Below are positions 43,521-53,930 of a DNA stretch of 64,000 nucleotides, piece by piece (positions within the stretch are counted from its first letter, which is position 1; the number at the start of each line of letters is the position of its first letter). The notes beneath the pieces were generated by a model. The model ran no database searches, was not told where the DNA came from, and saw only the letters and a program-made list of their open reading frames with translations. Origin of the DNA: Porphyra umbilicalis (Eukaryota; Rhodophyta; Bangiophyceae; Bangiales; Bangiaceae); NCBI GenBank assembly GCA_002049455.2, contig KV918793.1, forward strand, positions 248,001-312,000. Reading direction: 5' to 3'. Made by a program: the position numbers and the translations under genes.

Positions 43521-44849
43521 AAGAACTACACAGAAGTACGAGTGGCCACGCAAGGTGAGCAAACTCAATACATGCAAGTACGAGGGGCAACACAAGGTGG
43601 GCCATGGGATGGCCCCACGTGGGTACGTATTTGGTCTGTTTTGATGCGCATTGTTCGCGCTCTATGGGCGCTCAGAGGGCTCTCCAGCGACCAGCGCCCA
43701 CAATATTCTGGGCGCTTTGCTGCGCTCTATGCATATATGTATTGTCATAATAATACGACTGTCTGCAGCGTCTATGGGCGCAGCGGCCCTGCCTGCAGCT
43801 GCCTCAGCGGTACGGCGGGAAGGGTCCGTCGGGAGGTGGCCATGGCAGCAAAATCCTTCCCATCCCCCCCCCACGACTGCAAGACGTGCCTGACAAGGAT
43901 CTCTACTGGGCGTCGGCGATCGCTACTTGGCCACCGCTGCAGCCGTGCATAGGTGGGGGTGACTCTGCAGCGTGTGCGTGTTTTTCTTTTCCGTGTGGCC
44001 CGGCGGTCTGGTCTGGTCGGTTGACCCCGTCACCACCTCGAACGTATTCAGCTGTTCTCTTGGTTGAGCTTGACACGCAGACACCCTCCGGTTGGTGGTT
44101 GACCGTCCGTAGTACCTTTTTCACAGATGGTCGCTGGTGATGGCGAAATACACTCAAGGTTGCGAGAACAAGGGGTGGCTGCCTGACCATTTCTGGGTGC
44201 TACGACCGTCTTACCAATGTTGGCCACTGCATGGCTGTATTTCCGAATTTGGTTTATGTCAATACGTGGTCTCGGTCAACTGCCCACAGGTCGAAGGACT
44301 GTATCCGGGTGGATGGATGACTGAGAAACAGGTGCAAACAGTTGATCACGCCTTGACATCGACGGCATCGGCTAGAATCGGGAAGATAGCAATCCATCGT
44401 CTGGGGGACATCGACGGGGCGATGACATGCCGATGGGCAAAAAGTGGAGCTTAACTGGGGGTGGGATACAAATGCGATTTCTGGCCTTGTGGAACCGTAT
44501 TGGGTTTTGAAATCGACCTGTGTGGCGAGTGGGGGACGGCCGTAATTGGTGGTACGGGTGCACCAGTGGCACAACGCTGGCCAATCGCGACCCTGAGCGA
44601 TGGGTCCAACAAGGAGTCACCACAAAATCGTGCTGACGTGTGTGGGTTTTGACTCACCCCATGACTGTCCACGTGAAGACTTGTCGTCCACATCAAACAC
44701 AGTCAGGAACAAATTTGTCTGTATTTCTGCTTGCCAGCACAGTCACTGAACGATCACGGCGCGCTGGCATCTGTTGCGCACCTGGTGGCTGGGAGGGGAC
44801 CATACTTTAGGGACGCGGCACACCAGGGCCGCAGCGTTAACGAACATCA
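43521..44849. other. non-coding stretch
   Basis: No gene seen. It holds the reverse copy of the 186-bp element (44255-44402) and short GGGCGCT-type repeats around 43660-43790. Confidence 0.4.
44255..44402. mobile_element. diverged second copy of the 186-bp element
   Basis: The reverse complement reads ATTGCTATCTTCCCGATTCT, then GCCGTCGATGTCAAG, ATCAACTGTTTGCAC and TTGACCGAGACCAC, following the order of 43240-43425 with about 75-80% similarity by eye. Confidence 0.5.
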
Positions 44850-45152
44850 TTATGATATGAATCGACGCGGCAAAGAGGGTACTTGCCGGCACCCAGACGG
44901 CACGCACGCTCGGCACCCGCGCTCAGCGGGCGGGGGACGCAGCTGAGGACGAGCGCGTGACCCACCTCGAGGACCCGCGGCCGGGGGCAACGAATCCCCA
45001 GCCGACCACACCACCTGGGTGTGTCCGTCACCTACCCCCACCGGCGCCATGTCGTCGATCGCCGCGTGGCCGCCGATCGACGTTTACGTCGTCGATGCGT
45101 GCGCGCCGGGGGTGTCGGTGATGGGACCTTGCGCGTGCGGCGCGCCAGACAT
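44850..45152 (-). pseudogene. 5' scrap of an unknown gene
   Basis: A GC-rich block behind a good minus-strand TATA box. The ATG at 45152 opens MSGAPHAQGPITDTPG. One in-frame stop intervenes before the same frame continues as MAPVGVGDGHTQVVWSAGDSL. No family is recognised. It appears to be a gene start cut off near 44850 where the composition changes. Confidence 0.3.
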
Positions 45153-45172
45153 CTGCCCGCACAGCGCTTGGC

Positions 45173-45180
45173 TTTTATAG
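45173..45180 (-). promoter_or_regulatory. TATA box
   Basis: CTATAAAA on the minus strand, about 25 bp before the ATG of the gene scrap at 45152, the expected orientation for it. Confidence 0.45.
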
Positions 45181-45250
45181 GCTTGGGTGACGGTGGGCTA
45201 CGTTTCAAGATTCAGCCAAACTGCGATAATTGTGATGCTCGCTCAAGAGG

Positions 45251-45491
45251 TACAATCAATATCCGCTTATATGGCACCCCTGTGCACTTTGTAGCCCACC
45301 CGCTGCTTCAAGAAACATATTCCACCACGCCGGCTACTTTGTGTCGTTCGCTGGATTGGGCAAATGAGATGCACTGTTTCGGTACGATCGTCCTTTGCTG
45401 CTCTCTGGAGCGTTCTCAGCGATCGCGACCCTCGCAGCTATATGGCAGGGTGCCATATAACTGGGACGCATATAACCGGATATTGACTGTA
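45251..45491. mobile_element. 241-bp element with TACAGTCAATATCCG ends
   Basis: Left end TACAATCAATATCCGCTTAT; reverse complement of the right end TACAGTCAATATCCGGTTAT. An inner palindrome (ATATGGCACCC / GGGTGCCATAT) makes the element foldable. It is a short relative of 31625-32593. Confidence 0.65.
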
Positions 45492-46252
45492 CCCCCTTCG
45501 CGTCCCCAATCGGCAGAGTGGGTGTAGCACACGACTGAGCGCGCCTCGTGGGGGCAACCACCGCAGCCTGTTGGGCTCAAACGGTCACACGATTCTCCCC
45601 AGCCCCCATTCCATAGCGAAACCATGTTGGGGGGCGACACGCCTTACGCACCACCGGGTGCTGATCACCCCCACCCTCTCCGTTTGCGCATAGCAGACAG
45701 TCGTACGGAGCTGTCGTGTTTTGTGTTTCATTGCTGTCGTGAACGTACAGGTCTGTACGCCGCATGTCGGCGTGTGAACAGGCGGCTTTCCTTGCAGTTC
45801 CTGGCGTTTTGTGTCTCCTCCAGTGGCGCACCTGGGGGCACGTTCGGCGACGCGGACCGCGTCCCTGGCGAGGTGCAACCGAGCGTGAGGACGGGCAACG
45901 ACCAGTGCACACCGCGTATGGGGTGCGCGGCCGGCGTGCCGCGTGGGTGGGGGCAAACAGGGATGTGCGCCAATTCCTAATGTCCGTGTGGGACACGACG
46001 TGTGTGTTACCGAAAAGATGTTTTCACAGACAACGACCCGACGCCCACGATCCGTCCCGACGCGCTCTCGAGTGTGTGCGGGGCGCAGCGGCCCGCGTCT
46101 GTCGTGCCCCCACGCCAAATGTACGCGTCCACGCGTCGTGGGGGAGACGAACCCGCTGCCGAAGGGGTCAAATGATGAATACTTGACAAGATTGGTTGTC
46201 TGAATAGTGCACCCCACCACCGTCTGTCTGACCAGATGCCAACCCCGTCACG

Positions 46253-47028
46253 ATGGAGACTACGTCGTCGGAAGCGGCCGCCGCGCGTGACCCATCAGGG
46301 GCTGACACGGGGGGGCACAGCCGCCCACACCCACTGGTACAGGTGCGCGCCGCATGCCACGGGCACTGTCCCTGGCGCAATTCTGGATCAAGATGACGCC
46401 TCTGGGAGATAGCCCTTTCGGATCTCATCACGGGAAACAGGTGCTGACGGGCCCGTCAAGGGAGGCCGATGTGGCCCCAGAATGTGCGCACCAGGAGCGG
46501 GCGGCCAGTGCGGGGCGGCCAGCGCCCCAACTGCTGTACTGTACTGGGTGTGACCATCGAGAGTCGCTGCCGCCCGAGGTCGAATACTGGCCTGCGAATG
46601 GCCGGAGAAGGACTCGACGCTCGTCGAGTCGGCGTGGTGAGGTGTACCCTCCCGCCACCGTCTCCTACAAACCCCCTGCCGTCATGCGCCCAAACCGGCG
46701 CGTGCAATGGGGTTTACTGAGGTCAGGCTGCCGGCTGCGGTGGGGGACTGCCCACCGCGCACACGACGCAGATGTGGGCCGCGACACGCCCTTTGCGCGG
46801 TGGCACCGCCCGGGGCCCCGCGTGTGGGGCGCGCGGCCCCGTGCAGCCGCGCGGTGGCAGACTCCCCGTCTGTCGCTCGGGCAACGGGGCCGCTTGGGCC
46901 ACGACGTGTGCGGGTGTGTGGCCGCAGGGGACGTGCGGCTGCCCAGTGACGACGGGACGCAGCTGCTGCCCACGAACGTGCGCGGGACGGGCCCGGACAC
47001 GGTCGACAACCTACCGCGTCACAAGTAG
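46253..47028 (+). CDS. unknown protein with Cys-x2-Cys motif (frame change near 5' end)
   Basis: The ATG at 46253 opens METTSSEAAAARDPSGADTG and its frame ends after about 47 codons. A second frame from about 46354 runs to 47028 and looks protein-like in the middle (APQLLYCTGCDHRESLPPEV, EYWPANGRRRTRR), with a possible zinc-binding CTGC. The two are probably parts of one gene with a frameshift. No family is recognised. It lies 0.7 kb before the Fanzor-associated ORF, on the same strand. Confidence 0.35.
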
Positions 47029-47618
47029 GCGCCCGCCGGTGCGGTTTACCACTACGGTATCACCACCACAAAGCCACGTGCATTTAGAGTGGGGATGTGT
47101 GTGGGATATACGCCTGCATGTGTGCACCTCGGAGAGAAGGTGCGAGCATAAGCTCGGCCGACCTGGATCAAGGGTTGGGCGCGCGGTTTCAACACACACA
47201 CGTCTGTCAACGTGCTTGGGGCGTGCCAGGGCCCCGCATAGCAGCGCGCGTCGGCGCCAGAGGCGTCGGTCAAATGCGGACATGCTGTCTATCGCAGCCG
47301 CACGCCCGGCGTGCGTGGCGCCCCGATTGCATACACGCTCGTGTGTGTGTCAGTCTTTCGACGCTCTCCACGCTTGGGCGGCGCGCCGTATGAACCGTCT
47401 TGTATTGCCGACCTGTCTGAGGTCTGCATCGTCCCACAGCTTCATGCCGTGAGACACTGTCTGTCATGTTGCTCGACCCGCCGGCATCCGTACCGGCGCT
47501 TTTAAAAACGACGCCGGCCGGTTCACATGGGCGGCCCCTGTACACTCAACGGAGCTCGTCATTGCGACGCCCCCCGCCGCCGCGCTTGCCGGCGGCGCGG
47601 GGCGTCTGGTGCGCGCCG
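47029..47618. other. intergenic, no gene seen
   Basis: Upstream region of the zinc-knuckle ORF. TTTTAAAAA at about 47500 is a possible core promoter element, followed by a C8 run at 47619-47626. Confidence 0.35.
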
Positions 47619-47743
47619 CCCCCCCCTTGTTGAGCGCGGCTGCAGCCGCACGCCCCCAGCTGCCCCCTTGCTTCACCCCGGCCGGCAGACGGTGTCACCC
47701 GCCGTGATGCCCCCCGCCTGTACGATGCGCGGTACATTAATTT

Positions 47744-49618
47744 ATGGCCGACTCGGGTGACAGTGTCCGTACGCCTTTGAGGCACGCGACCTACCCTGGT
47801 GTGTGGGGGTTTGTTAGAAAGGGCCCGACTTCCCGCGTCTCTGATGCGGCGGGTGTCGGCGGGCACGCCCGTGCTCGCCGGAACGACGCCATGCGGGTGG
47901 ACGCACCCCTGTCCGTCGCAAGCAGCGAACACTCGCGTCTCGCGGCTGTTACCGGCGCCGGTGCGTGCGGCACCGTCCCGCTGGGGGGCATTGGGGCGAC
48001 ACCCGGCGGCGACGCAGACGACGTGTCGTGCACAGACGAGCAGGAGGCGCCCGGCAGGTCGACGGCGCTGCGAGCGCGTCGCGGCCGCACCGCGGCGCGG
48101 CGGTCAGCCATGATGGCGTGCGGTTGTGCCGGAAGCGGCAATGGCGCACGGGCGGGTGTGGCAGACGGCAACGGGCCCGCGGGTGGGGGCAATGCTGGCC
48201 GCGGCGCACGGGCCGTGGCCGCGACCACCAGAGTCGGTGCCGCGGGCGGTCCCGGCGACGACACTCGTGCCTCGGCGATTGGCGGCAACCACGGCGGTCT
48301 GCTCCCTCGGGCAGGGGGGGGTGCCCCCGACAGCCACCCACAAGCAACGGGGTTCGTCCCCGCGCGCCCCGCACCGTCGGAGAGTGTCCCAAGCGGCCCT
48401 CGTGTGCCCGGCGGGGTGCCCCCCCAATCAGCAGCAGTGACCGACACCGCCCCACAGACAGCTGGTGAGAGCGGCGGTGGGGACGGCGGGGGGGCGGACG
48501 GCCCCGTCGTCGGTCTCGTCGACAAGGACCTCGACCGTGACGACGCCGTCAAGCGTCTGGGTGCGACCGGCGGGGACGCGGCAATCAAGGCTGGCGGCCA
48601 CGTAGACGCCGCGCGACAAAGAGCCGCATCTGCCGTGCGGTCCGCGACGGTCGAGGTCGCCGCCGCCGCCGCCGCGTGCGAGGTGGCCGGCGACGTGGGG
48701 CCGGTGGGCCCCGTGCGAGACGCGAGCTCCCTGCTGGCCAAGCTGGTCGCAGCAAACCCCTTGCACGCGCGGGGCGCCACGTCGTACGCGTCGGCAGCGC
48801 TGGGTGACGCCGAGTCGGCCTCGACCGCAGTGCTGCGAGCCGACGACGCGGTGACCGTGCCGCCGCACCGACCACCCTCTGCCGTCCCTGGGGACGGCGG
48901 CGCGGCAGACGCTGCCGCCAGCGCTGCGCCAGGTGCCGACATGTCCGCGGTGCTCGCCTGTCGGCGCGTGCGCGCGCGCGCCCGGCACGCCGCCAGCAGC
49001 GTCTGGTCCGCGGCCAAGGGCTTCACCCCCATGGCAACCCCCGACGCGGGGGACCACCCGGGCGACGACGCGGGTGCCGGCGCAGGGGGCGCGCCGGCGA
49101 GCGGCGGCGGCGGCACGCGTGGCCGACTGCGCCGATGCGGCGGCTGCGGGACAACGGGGCACAATGTGAAAACGCGTGCAGCCGACGCAGCCGCCAAGGC
49201 GGCGCACGCGGCGCGTGTGGCGGCCGCCGGGGCGGCCAAGGGCGCCGCGGCCGGCAGCGGCCGTACCAGGTGCATTGCCTGCCATGCGCGGAGCCACACG
49301 CGCGCGAGCGCAGCGTGTCCGCTGCGTGCCGTCGCCCACGGCTGGTCGGACCACAAAAAGGACCGCGGCCGCGACTTGGCGTGCGCCGACAAGTACCGCA
49401 TGACGGGGGAGGTGACGACGACGGTGGCCGTGTCGGTCGACCGGCTTCTTGGCGTCTGGCGGCGGAGGCTCCCGCGGCCGTCCGCAGACTGCGCGCCGCC
49501 AGCGGGACGCCCACCGACCACCTCGGCTCTTCGAGAGACCGAGGCGTCTGCCGAGGCCGTCACCAATGCGGCGGCGGGTGCGGCTGCGCTGACAGAGTTG
49601 GCGACGGCGCAAACGTAA
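47744..49618 (+). CDS. Ala/Gly-rich ORF with two zinc-knuckle-like motifs
   Basis: An uninterrupted 624-residue frame, notable in a window full of broken genes. It is low-complexity (Ala, Gly, Asp, Arg) for 450 residues, then has CGGCGTTGHNVKT (about residue 465) and CIACHARSHTRASAAC (about 510), both resembling C-x2-C-x4-H-x(n)-C zinc knuckles; the first lacks its last Cys. The tail reads YRMTGEVTTTVAVSVDRLL. It ends 24 bp before the ATG of the Fanzor and shares its strand, so co-transcription or an element partner role is plausible. I do not recognise the family. High GC could by itself keep a frame open, so coding status is likely but not certain. Confidence 0.55.
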   Translation: MADSGDSVRTPLRHATYPGVWGFVRKGPTSRVSDAAGVGGHARARRNDAMRVDAPLSVASSEHSRLAAVTGAGACGTVPLGGIGATPGGDADDVSCTDEQEAPGRSTALRARRGRTAARRSAMMACGCAGSGNGARAGVADGNGPAGGGNAGRGARAVAATTRVGAAGGPGDDTRASAIGGNHGGLLPRAGGGAPDSHPQATGFVPARPAPSESVPSGPRVPGGVPPQSAAVTDTAPQTAGESGGGDGGGADGPVVGLVDKDLDRDDAVKRLGATGGDAAIKAGGHVDAARQRAASAVRSATVEVAAAAAACEVAGDVGPVGPVRDASSLLAKLVAANPLHARGATSYASAALGDAESASTAVLRADDAVTVPPHRPPSAVPGDGGAADAAASAAPGADMSAVLACRRVRARARHAASSVWSAAKGFTPMATPDAGDHPGDDAGAGAGGAPASGGGGTRGRLRRCGGCGTTGHNVKTRAADAAAKAAHAARVAAAGAAKGAAAGSGRTRCIACHARSHTRASAACPLRAVAHGWSDHKKDRGRDLACADKYRMTGEVTTTVAVSVDRLLGVWRRRLPRPSADCAPPAGRPPTTSALRETEASAEAVTNAAAGAAALTELATAQT

Positions 49619-49642
49619 CATCTGCGTCTCGTATCTATTGTC

Positions 49643-52600
49643 ATGGACGGCAGGATGTGGTACCTGCTCGAGCGCGTCGACGGCGGCGGGCTGAGTGCCA
49701 GTGGTGGTGGCGGCGGCCGACGCACGCTCGACGAGTTTATTGCGGCCGTTCCGGCGTCGCTGACGGGCAGCCACGGGCTTGCCTTGCAGCAGGTCGCTTT
49801 GACCGTCTCTCGCCGCGGTGTCCACGCAATTGGCGGCGCCCGCAGGCAGGTGTGTGCGTCGTGCTCGGGGCGAGATGCACACGCCAAGCAACGTGAAGAT
49901 GTCAAGGCAGCAACCGGTGACGGCGATTACTCCGCCTTTGTTGCCGCGTCGGCTGCAGTGGCGGCGGCCGTCACAGAGCCAGAGCAGCTGCCGTGCAGCA
50001 CGCTGCTGCCGAGTCCGGTCGACAAGGGCGGCTGGGCGACCGTGCCAACATCGTTTGTAAACCACTTTGTGACGCCCGTCACGTGGGCGGTCAAGGCTAT
50101 TGCAAATTGCATCGTCCTCGCAGTCTACTCGCAGACCCCGGGCGCGTCAGACGGGCACCCCCACGCGGCACTGGTCGACGCCCTCGTGTCCGGCCCGCAC
50201 GCTGCCCACAGCAGCCGCCCACCGCTGATAGGGTGGCCGGAGGGCACGCCTGAAGCGGACGGGCAAGCCATGGCGGCCGCCGTGACGCTGGCCTACGACA
50301 GCGTGCTCGTGTACACGTATGGCGGCGGTCGGCGGCGCTCACTGCTGCACCTAGACACGTTGGCCCTGCGACAGCGGCCACTCCACGTCTACCCGTTGCT
50401 GCACTATGCCCAGGCCCTTTGCGTCGGCGCCGGCATCAAGGCGGCCGACACGTCACCCGGCCGAGTCGCTACGTCCACCGCGTACGCGCGCGTCAGCGGC
50501 GGGCTGCTTCGCAAGCGTCTAGCGGTCCACGGGGGTTCAATCTCACCACAGACGGCCGACGATTTGGTCGTGCAGGCGCTGCTCCGCCGCGCGGGCATCA
50601 TTCGCTCCTCGACGCTCGTTGGCCCCTCCATCGTGTCGGACGGTGTCGGCGTGCACTTGACGATACGACACCCCACCACTTCCGCGTCGACGGCGGTCGC
50701 ACGGCGGGCGCGCCGAAGAACGGCCAGTGACGGTCGCGGGGGTGGGGATCCGACCGAGACGGCGAGCGTGCGGACGCAGCTCGACCACATGGCGTTTGCG
50801 CCGGACGCTGTCAAGGCGCTCGTCTTTGTCGGGTGGGACCCGAGCGTCGCGTCCATCGTCGCTGCGTACTGCCCCGGGGCAGTGCCGTTTGCGCTCTCAC
50901 CGGCACCGCACCTGCGCGCGTACCCGGCGTATCGAGCGCTGCGAATTGCGGCCGACGCGCTCGCGCGGGCGGCCATGGCCGCAACCGCCACTGCCGAGTG
51001 CCACGTGCGGAGCGGCGGTCGGGTACCGCCGACCGTCGACGCACTGCGTGCAACGGTGGCCCGAATTAATCGTGCGGCCAAGGCCACCGCGGCGGGCCTA
51101 CCTGTCGGCGGCGGTCACGAGGTGTGCGGGACGACCAAAAAGCGCGGCCGTGGCGCGCTCGGCGCGTCGACCGGGGCGGAGGAATCTCCCCCAAAGCAGA
51201 GTCGTGGAGCTTTGGTGGGCCCGACGGCGGCCACACCAGCGGCGCAGGCGTCTTTTCCGCCTTTGGAGCACGCACCGACGGAGCCGGCCGCTGCGCTGGA
51301 CCCCCCCCCCCCCCTGACCCGCCCAAGCGGCCGCGGTACACGCGGCCGGCATACGGCGACGCGTGAGTGAGTATATTCCGTCCGAGGACACTTCTGCGCA
51401 AATAGGGATCGACGCATGTACCAACGAGAGGTTGTCCGACGACGCCGCCAACACAGTCTAGCGCCAGCCAACGTACGTTTTGAGGTGGTCTCAATCTCCT
51501 GGGAAACTGGAGTGGTATGGTGTACCTGCACAATTCCAGCGTGCAAACTAAAAGCCACAATCTCGTCGTCGGACACAGAAAGATTTGTGGTGCTGCGGGC
51601 AGTGCTCCCCAAGTCACGACGAGTGCTTGTCGGGGTGCAACAGTGGTCGACGCTGGAGGGTGTTGTGACAGCAAAGAGGCGCAGTTTTTATGCGACAAGA
51701 AGCAGGGCGGCAGGGCTGCTCCTCACGCGAAGGGGATAGGATCATGCTGCGGATACCCAAACACCTTCACGTCGTGGTCCGGGCATCCGGCTCAGGTGTG
51801 CCAGACACATTTCTCTCTTAGTTGCGAAGGTCCAGCTCCTATCGCATATCTGGTAGCCAACATTGGCATCTTGTTCGCCTGCGGCGTCGCAAGGGCTGCC
51901 CCAGACTGTTGTTGTAGCGCATAGCCGATTCCAGGAGTCGGATAAACTCAGACAAAGTCTCTCCACTCTGATTACATTATATCCTGACCTCAGATAATTA
52001 TTAAGGCACATTATAATCGTCGGTGCATGGACAGAGTACATTAAGAATACGCAGCTACGGCATGAATATGGATATATCCGAGTATACTGTGCGGATATAT
52101 CTAGCTCAACTTTATCCACCTCAGCCCCTGGTCAACGACGGCGGCGCCCAACCGTGGCGCCTGCCCAACCACGTGTGTGTGTGGATAGGCAAGGCGGCCC
52201 TGTTCAAGGCGTCGACCGATGCGGCCGCCGACGCAGGCGCCAAGACCGAGGCGGCGGCCAACGCAGAGGCGGCGCGGTACACCCTGTCAGTCGGCGATCA
52301 GCGACACGCTGCGTGCGTGTGGCACAGCGCGGCGCGCACCGCGAGACAGGCGGCGGCGGCAGCGGGCAACGCAAAGCGCGCGGTGGCTGCGGCCGCCGCG
52401 GCTGTGCCGACAGAGCCCCCGCAGCATGGTGTGCCTGACACGCCGCTTCCGTCGGCAGACCGCCGACGGGTGCTGTGTGCCACCCTCCGGCGTGCGGCCA
52501 TGACCACGAGACCGCGCGCGCGCACCCCGCCGGCGTGGGCGACGCTGGTCGTCTCCAAAGGGGCGTACCGCAAGGCGACGGGCGCCAGTTTGACCAGGCG

Positions 52601-53588
52601 CGCCGAAGCGGCAGCGGCGGTGGCGTAGACGGCGACCATCCCCGACGTGTCGCGTGAGTCCCTGACGGCCGGGTGCTCCCTCAAAGTCTCTTCGTGGGGC
52701 GCGTGGCTGATTGCGGCAACTGCGCGCATCGCCCGCACCTACACAGACGCCTTTCAGGCGGCGTACGGGGCGGCCGCGACGTACCGTCAACGCAAGGCGC
52801 GGCTACACGCCCTCATCCAGCGCAACCGGTACGCGGCGGTGCTGGCGCGCCGCTTGACGGGCTGTTTGCTGCGGCGCACGGTGGACGGTACCAAGGCGGT
52901 GTTGGCGATTGGGCGGTTTCGGCCGCGCGCCGGCAGCGTCGACCTCGTTCCGCGTATGGCCAAACACGTACACCTCGTGTACGTGGACGAGCACAATACG
53001 AGCCAGACGTGTGCAGAGTGCGGCCACGGCTTTTGTAACACGTACGTGTCGCCCGACTCGCCGGTCGACCTGACGCCCCTCAAGGCGAAAAGCAGTTACG
53101 CATATCGCGCGTCGGCGTCGGCGGCCAATCGCGCCTCGCCCCTCCGCGGCGGCCGGCGCGCGCGACGGGGTGTGACGACCGGCAGTCGGTCGGGCCCACG
53201 CGACGGTGCGGCTGCCCATTGCGCCAAGGAGCACGCAGAGGCGGTGCGGACAAAGGTGCTGCAGGCGATTGCGGCTCACGGCAAGTGGGCGTTTGGGGCT
53301 GCCCCGCTGGCGCTGTGGGGGGTCAAGCTGTGCACCAACGTTGCGTGTCCGGCTTCCTACGTCGGGCAAGACACCAACGCGGCGCGCAACATGTCCGAGA
53401 TTGCCATCAAGAGCATGCAGTGTCGGAGCATCTACCCCCACATGTGGGGGTACACCGTGTCACGCGCGCCACCCCAGGAAGACCCAGTCCAGGCCATGCG
53501 GCACGCGGCTGCGATCGAGGCGGGTACCTACGAGGCCGGCTACGGGTGGACGCGCTGTTCACCCACGTCGTGGGAGCGTTGGCGCTGA
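49643..53588 (+). pseudogene. Fanzor (eukaryotic TnpB-like RNA-guided nuclease), broken
   Basis: The N-terminal 390 residues are poorly conserved. RuvC-I appears as VFVGWDPSVASIVAAY (Asp about residue 399, codon 50837). The C-terminal part has VHLVYVDEHNTSQTCAEC (Glu at 52989; Cys at 53010 and 53019), the second Cys pair CTNVAC (53331, 53346) and RuvC-III GQDTNAARNM (Asp at 53370). The Glu within DExxTS is the alternative catalytic residue typical of Fanzors rather than bacterial TnpB. The length of about 1000 residues suits the larger Fanzor1 group. The frame shifts at a C run near 51302, a foreign element occupies about 51370-52112, TAG occurs at 52626, and TGA at 53586 precedes an open Ala/Val-rich extension to 53828. 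It is not functional as it stands. Confidence 0.75.
51370..52112 (+). mobile_element. about 740-bp insertion inside the Fanzor
   Basis: The left end TGAGTGAGTATATTCCGTCC resembles the complement of the right end (TGAGCTAGATATATCCGCAC), giving imperfect terminal repeats. The first 160 bp closely match 63830-64000 at the window's end (ATTCCGTCCGAGGACACTTC, TTTTGAGGTGGTCTCAATCT), proving it is a repeated element. No coding capacity is visible. The exact right edge and target duplication are uncertain. Confidence 0.65.
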
Positions 53589-53828
53589 CCTGTCGTCGCC
53601 GGCACGGCGGTCGCGGAGGCCGGGACGACCCCGGCAGTCGCGGACGCCGGGACGGCCCCCACGGCCGTGCCAGTGGCGGTTCCAACGGTGCGGGTAGAGG
53701 CGCTGGGTGTGGTGGCAGACGGGGCGCACGACGCAGCTGCTGCGTCGGCAAGCGGTGACCTGGCGACGAGTAACGTCGGCCAGATGGCTGCTGCCAGCCC
53801 CGCGCCAGCCGTGGGGCACAGCCACTAG

Positions 53829-53930
53829 TCTTCGAGCCGCCTCGAGCGGGTAATCGTAGACTGTTCACCAGGTTCATCTCGAGGGGTGTGAATAGGGAGC
53901 TTGGCTCCTCACCTCTTCCAGAGGTGACTA
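53829..53930 (+). ncRNA. candidate structured 3' RNA of the Fanzor
   Basis: Just after the Fanzor frame two perfect hairpins stand almost back to back: GGAGC-TTG-GCTCC (53896-53908) and CACCTC-TTCCA-GAGGTG (53910-53926). Fanzor and TnpB guide RNAs come from the 3' end of the gene, so this is where such an RNA would be sought. Only position and folding support it. Confidence 0.3.

Noticed and set aside
47791-50065. Minus-strand frames of 704 and 545 codons
   Set aside because: They are antisense to the zinc-knuckle ORF and the Fanzor; high GC keeps them open, and they have no motifs.
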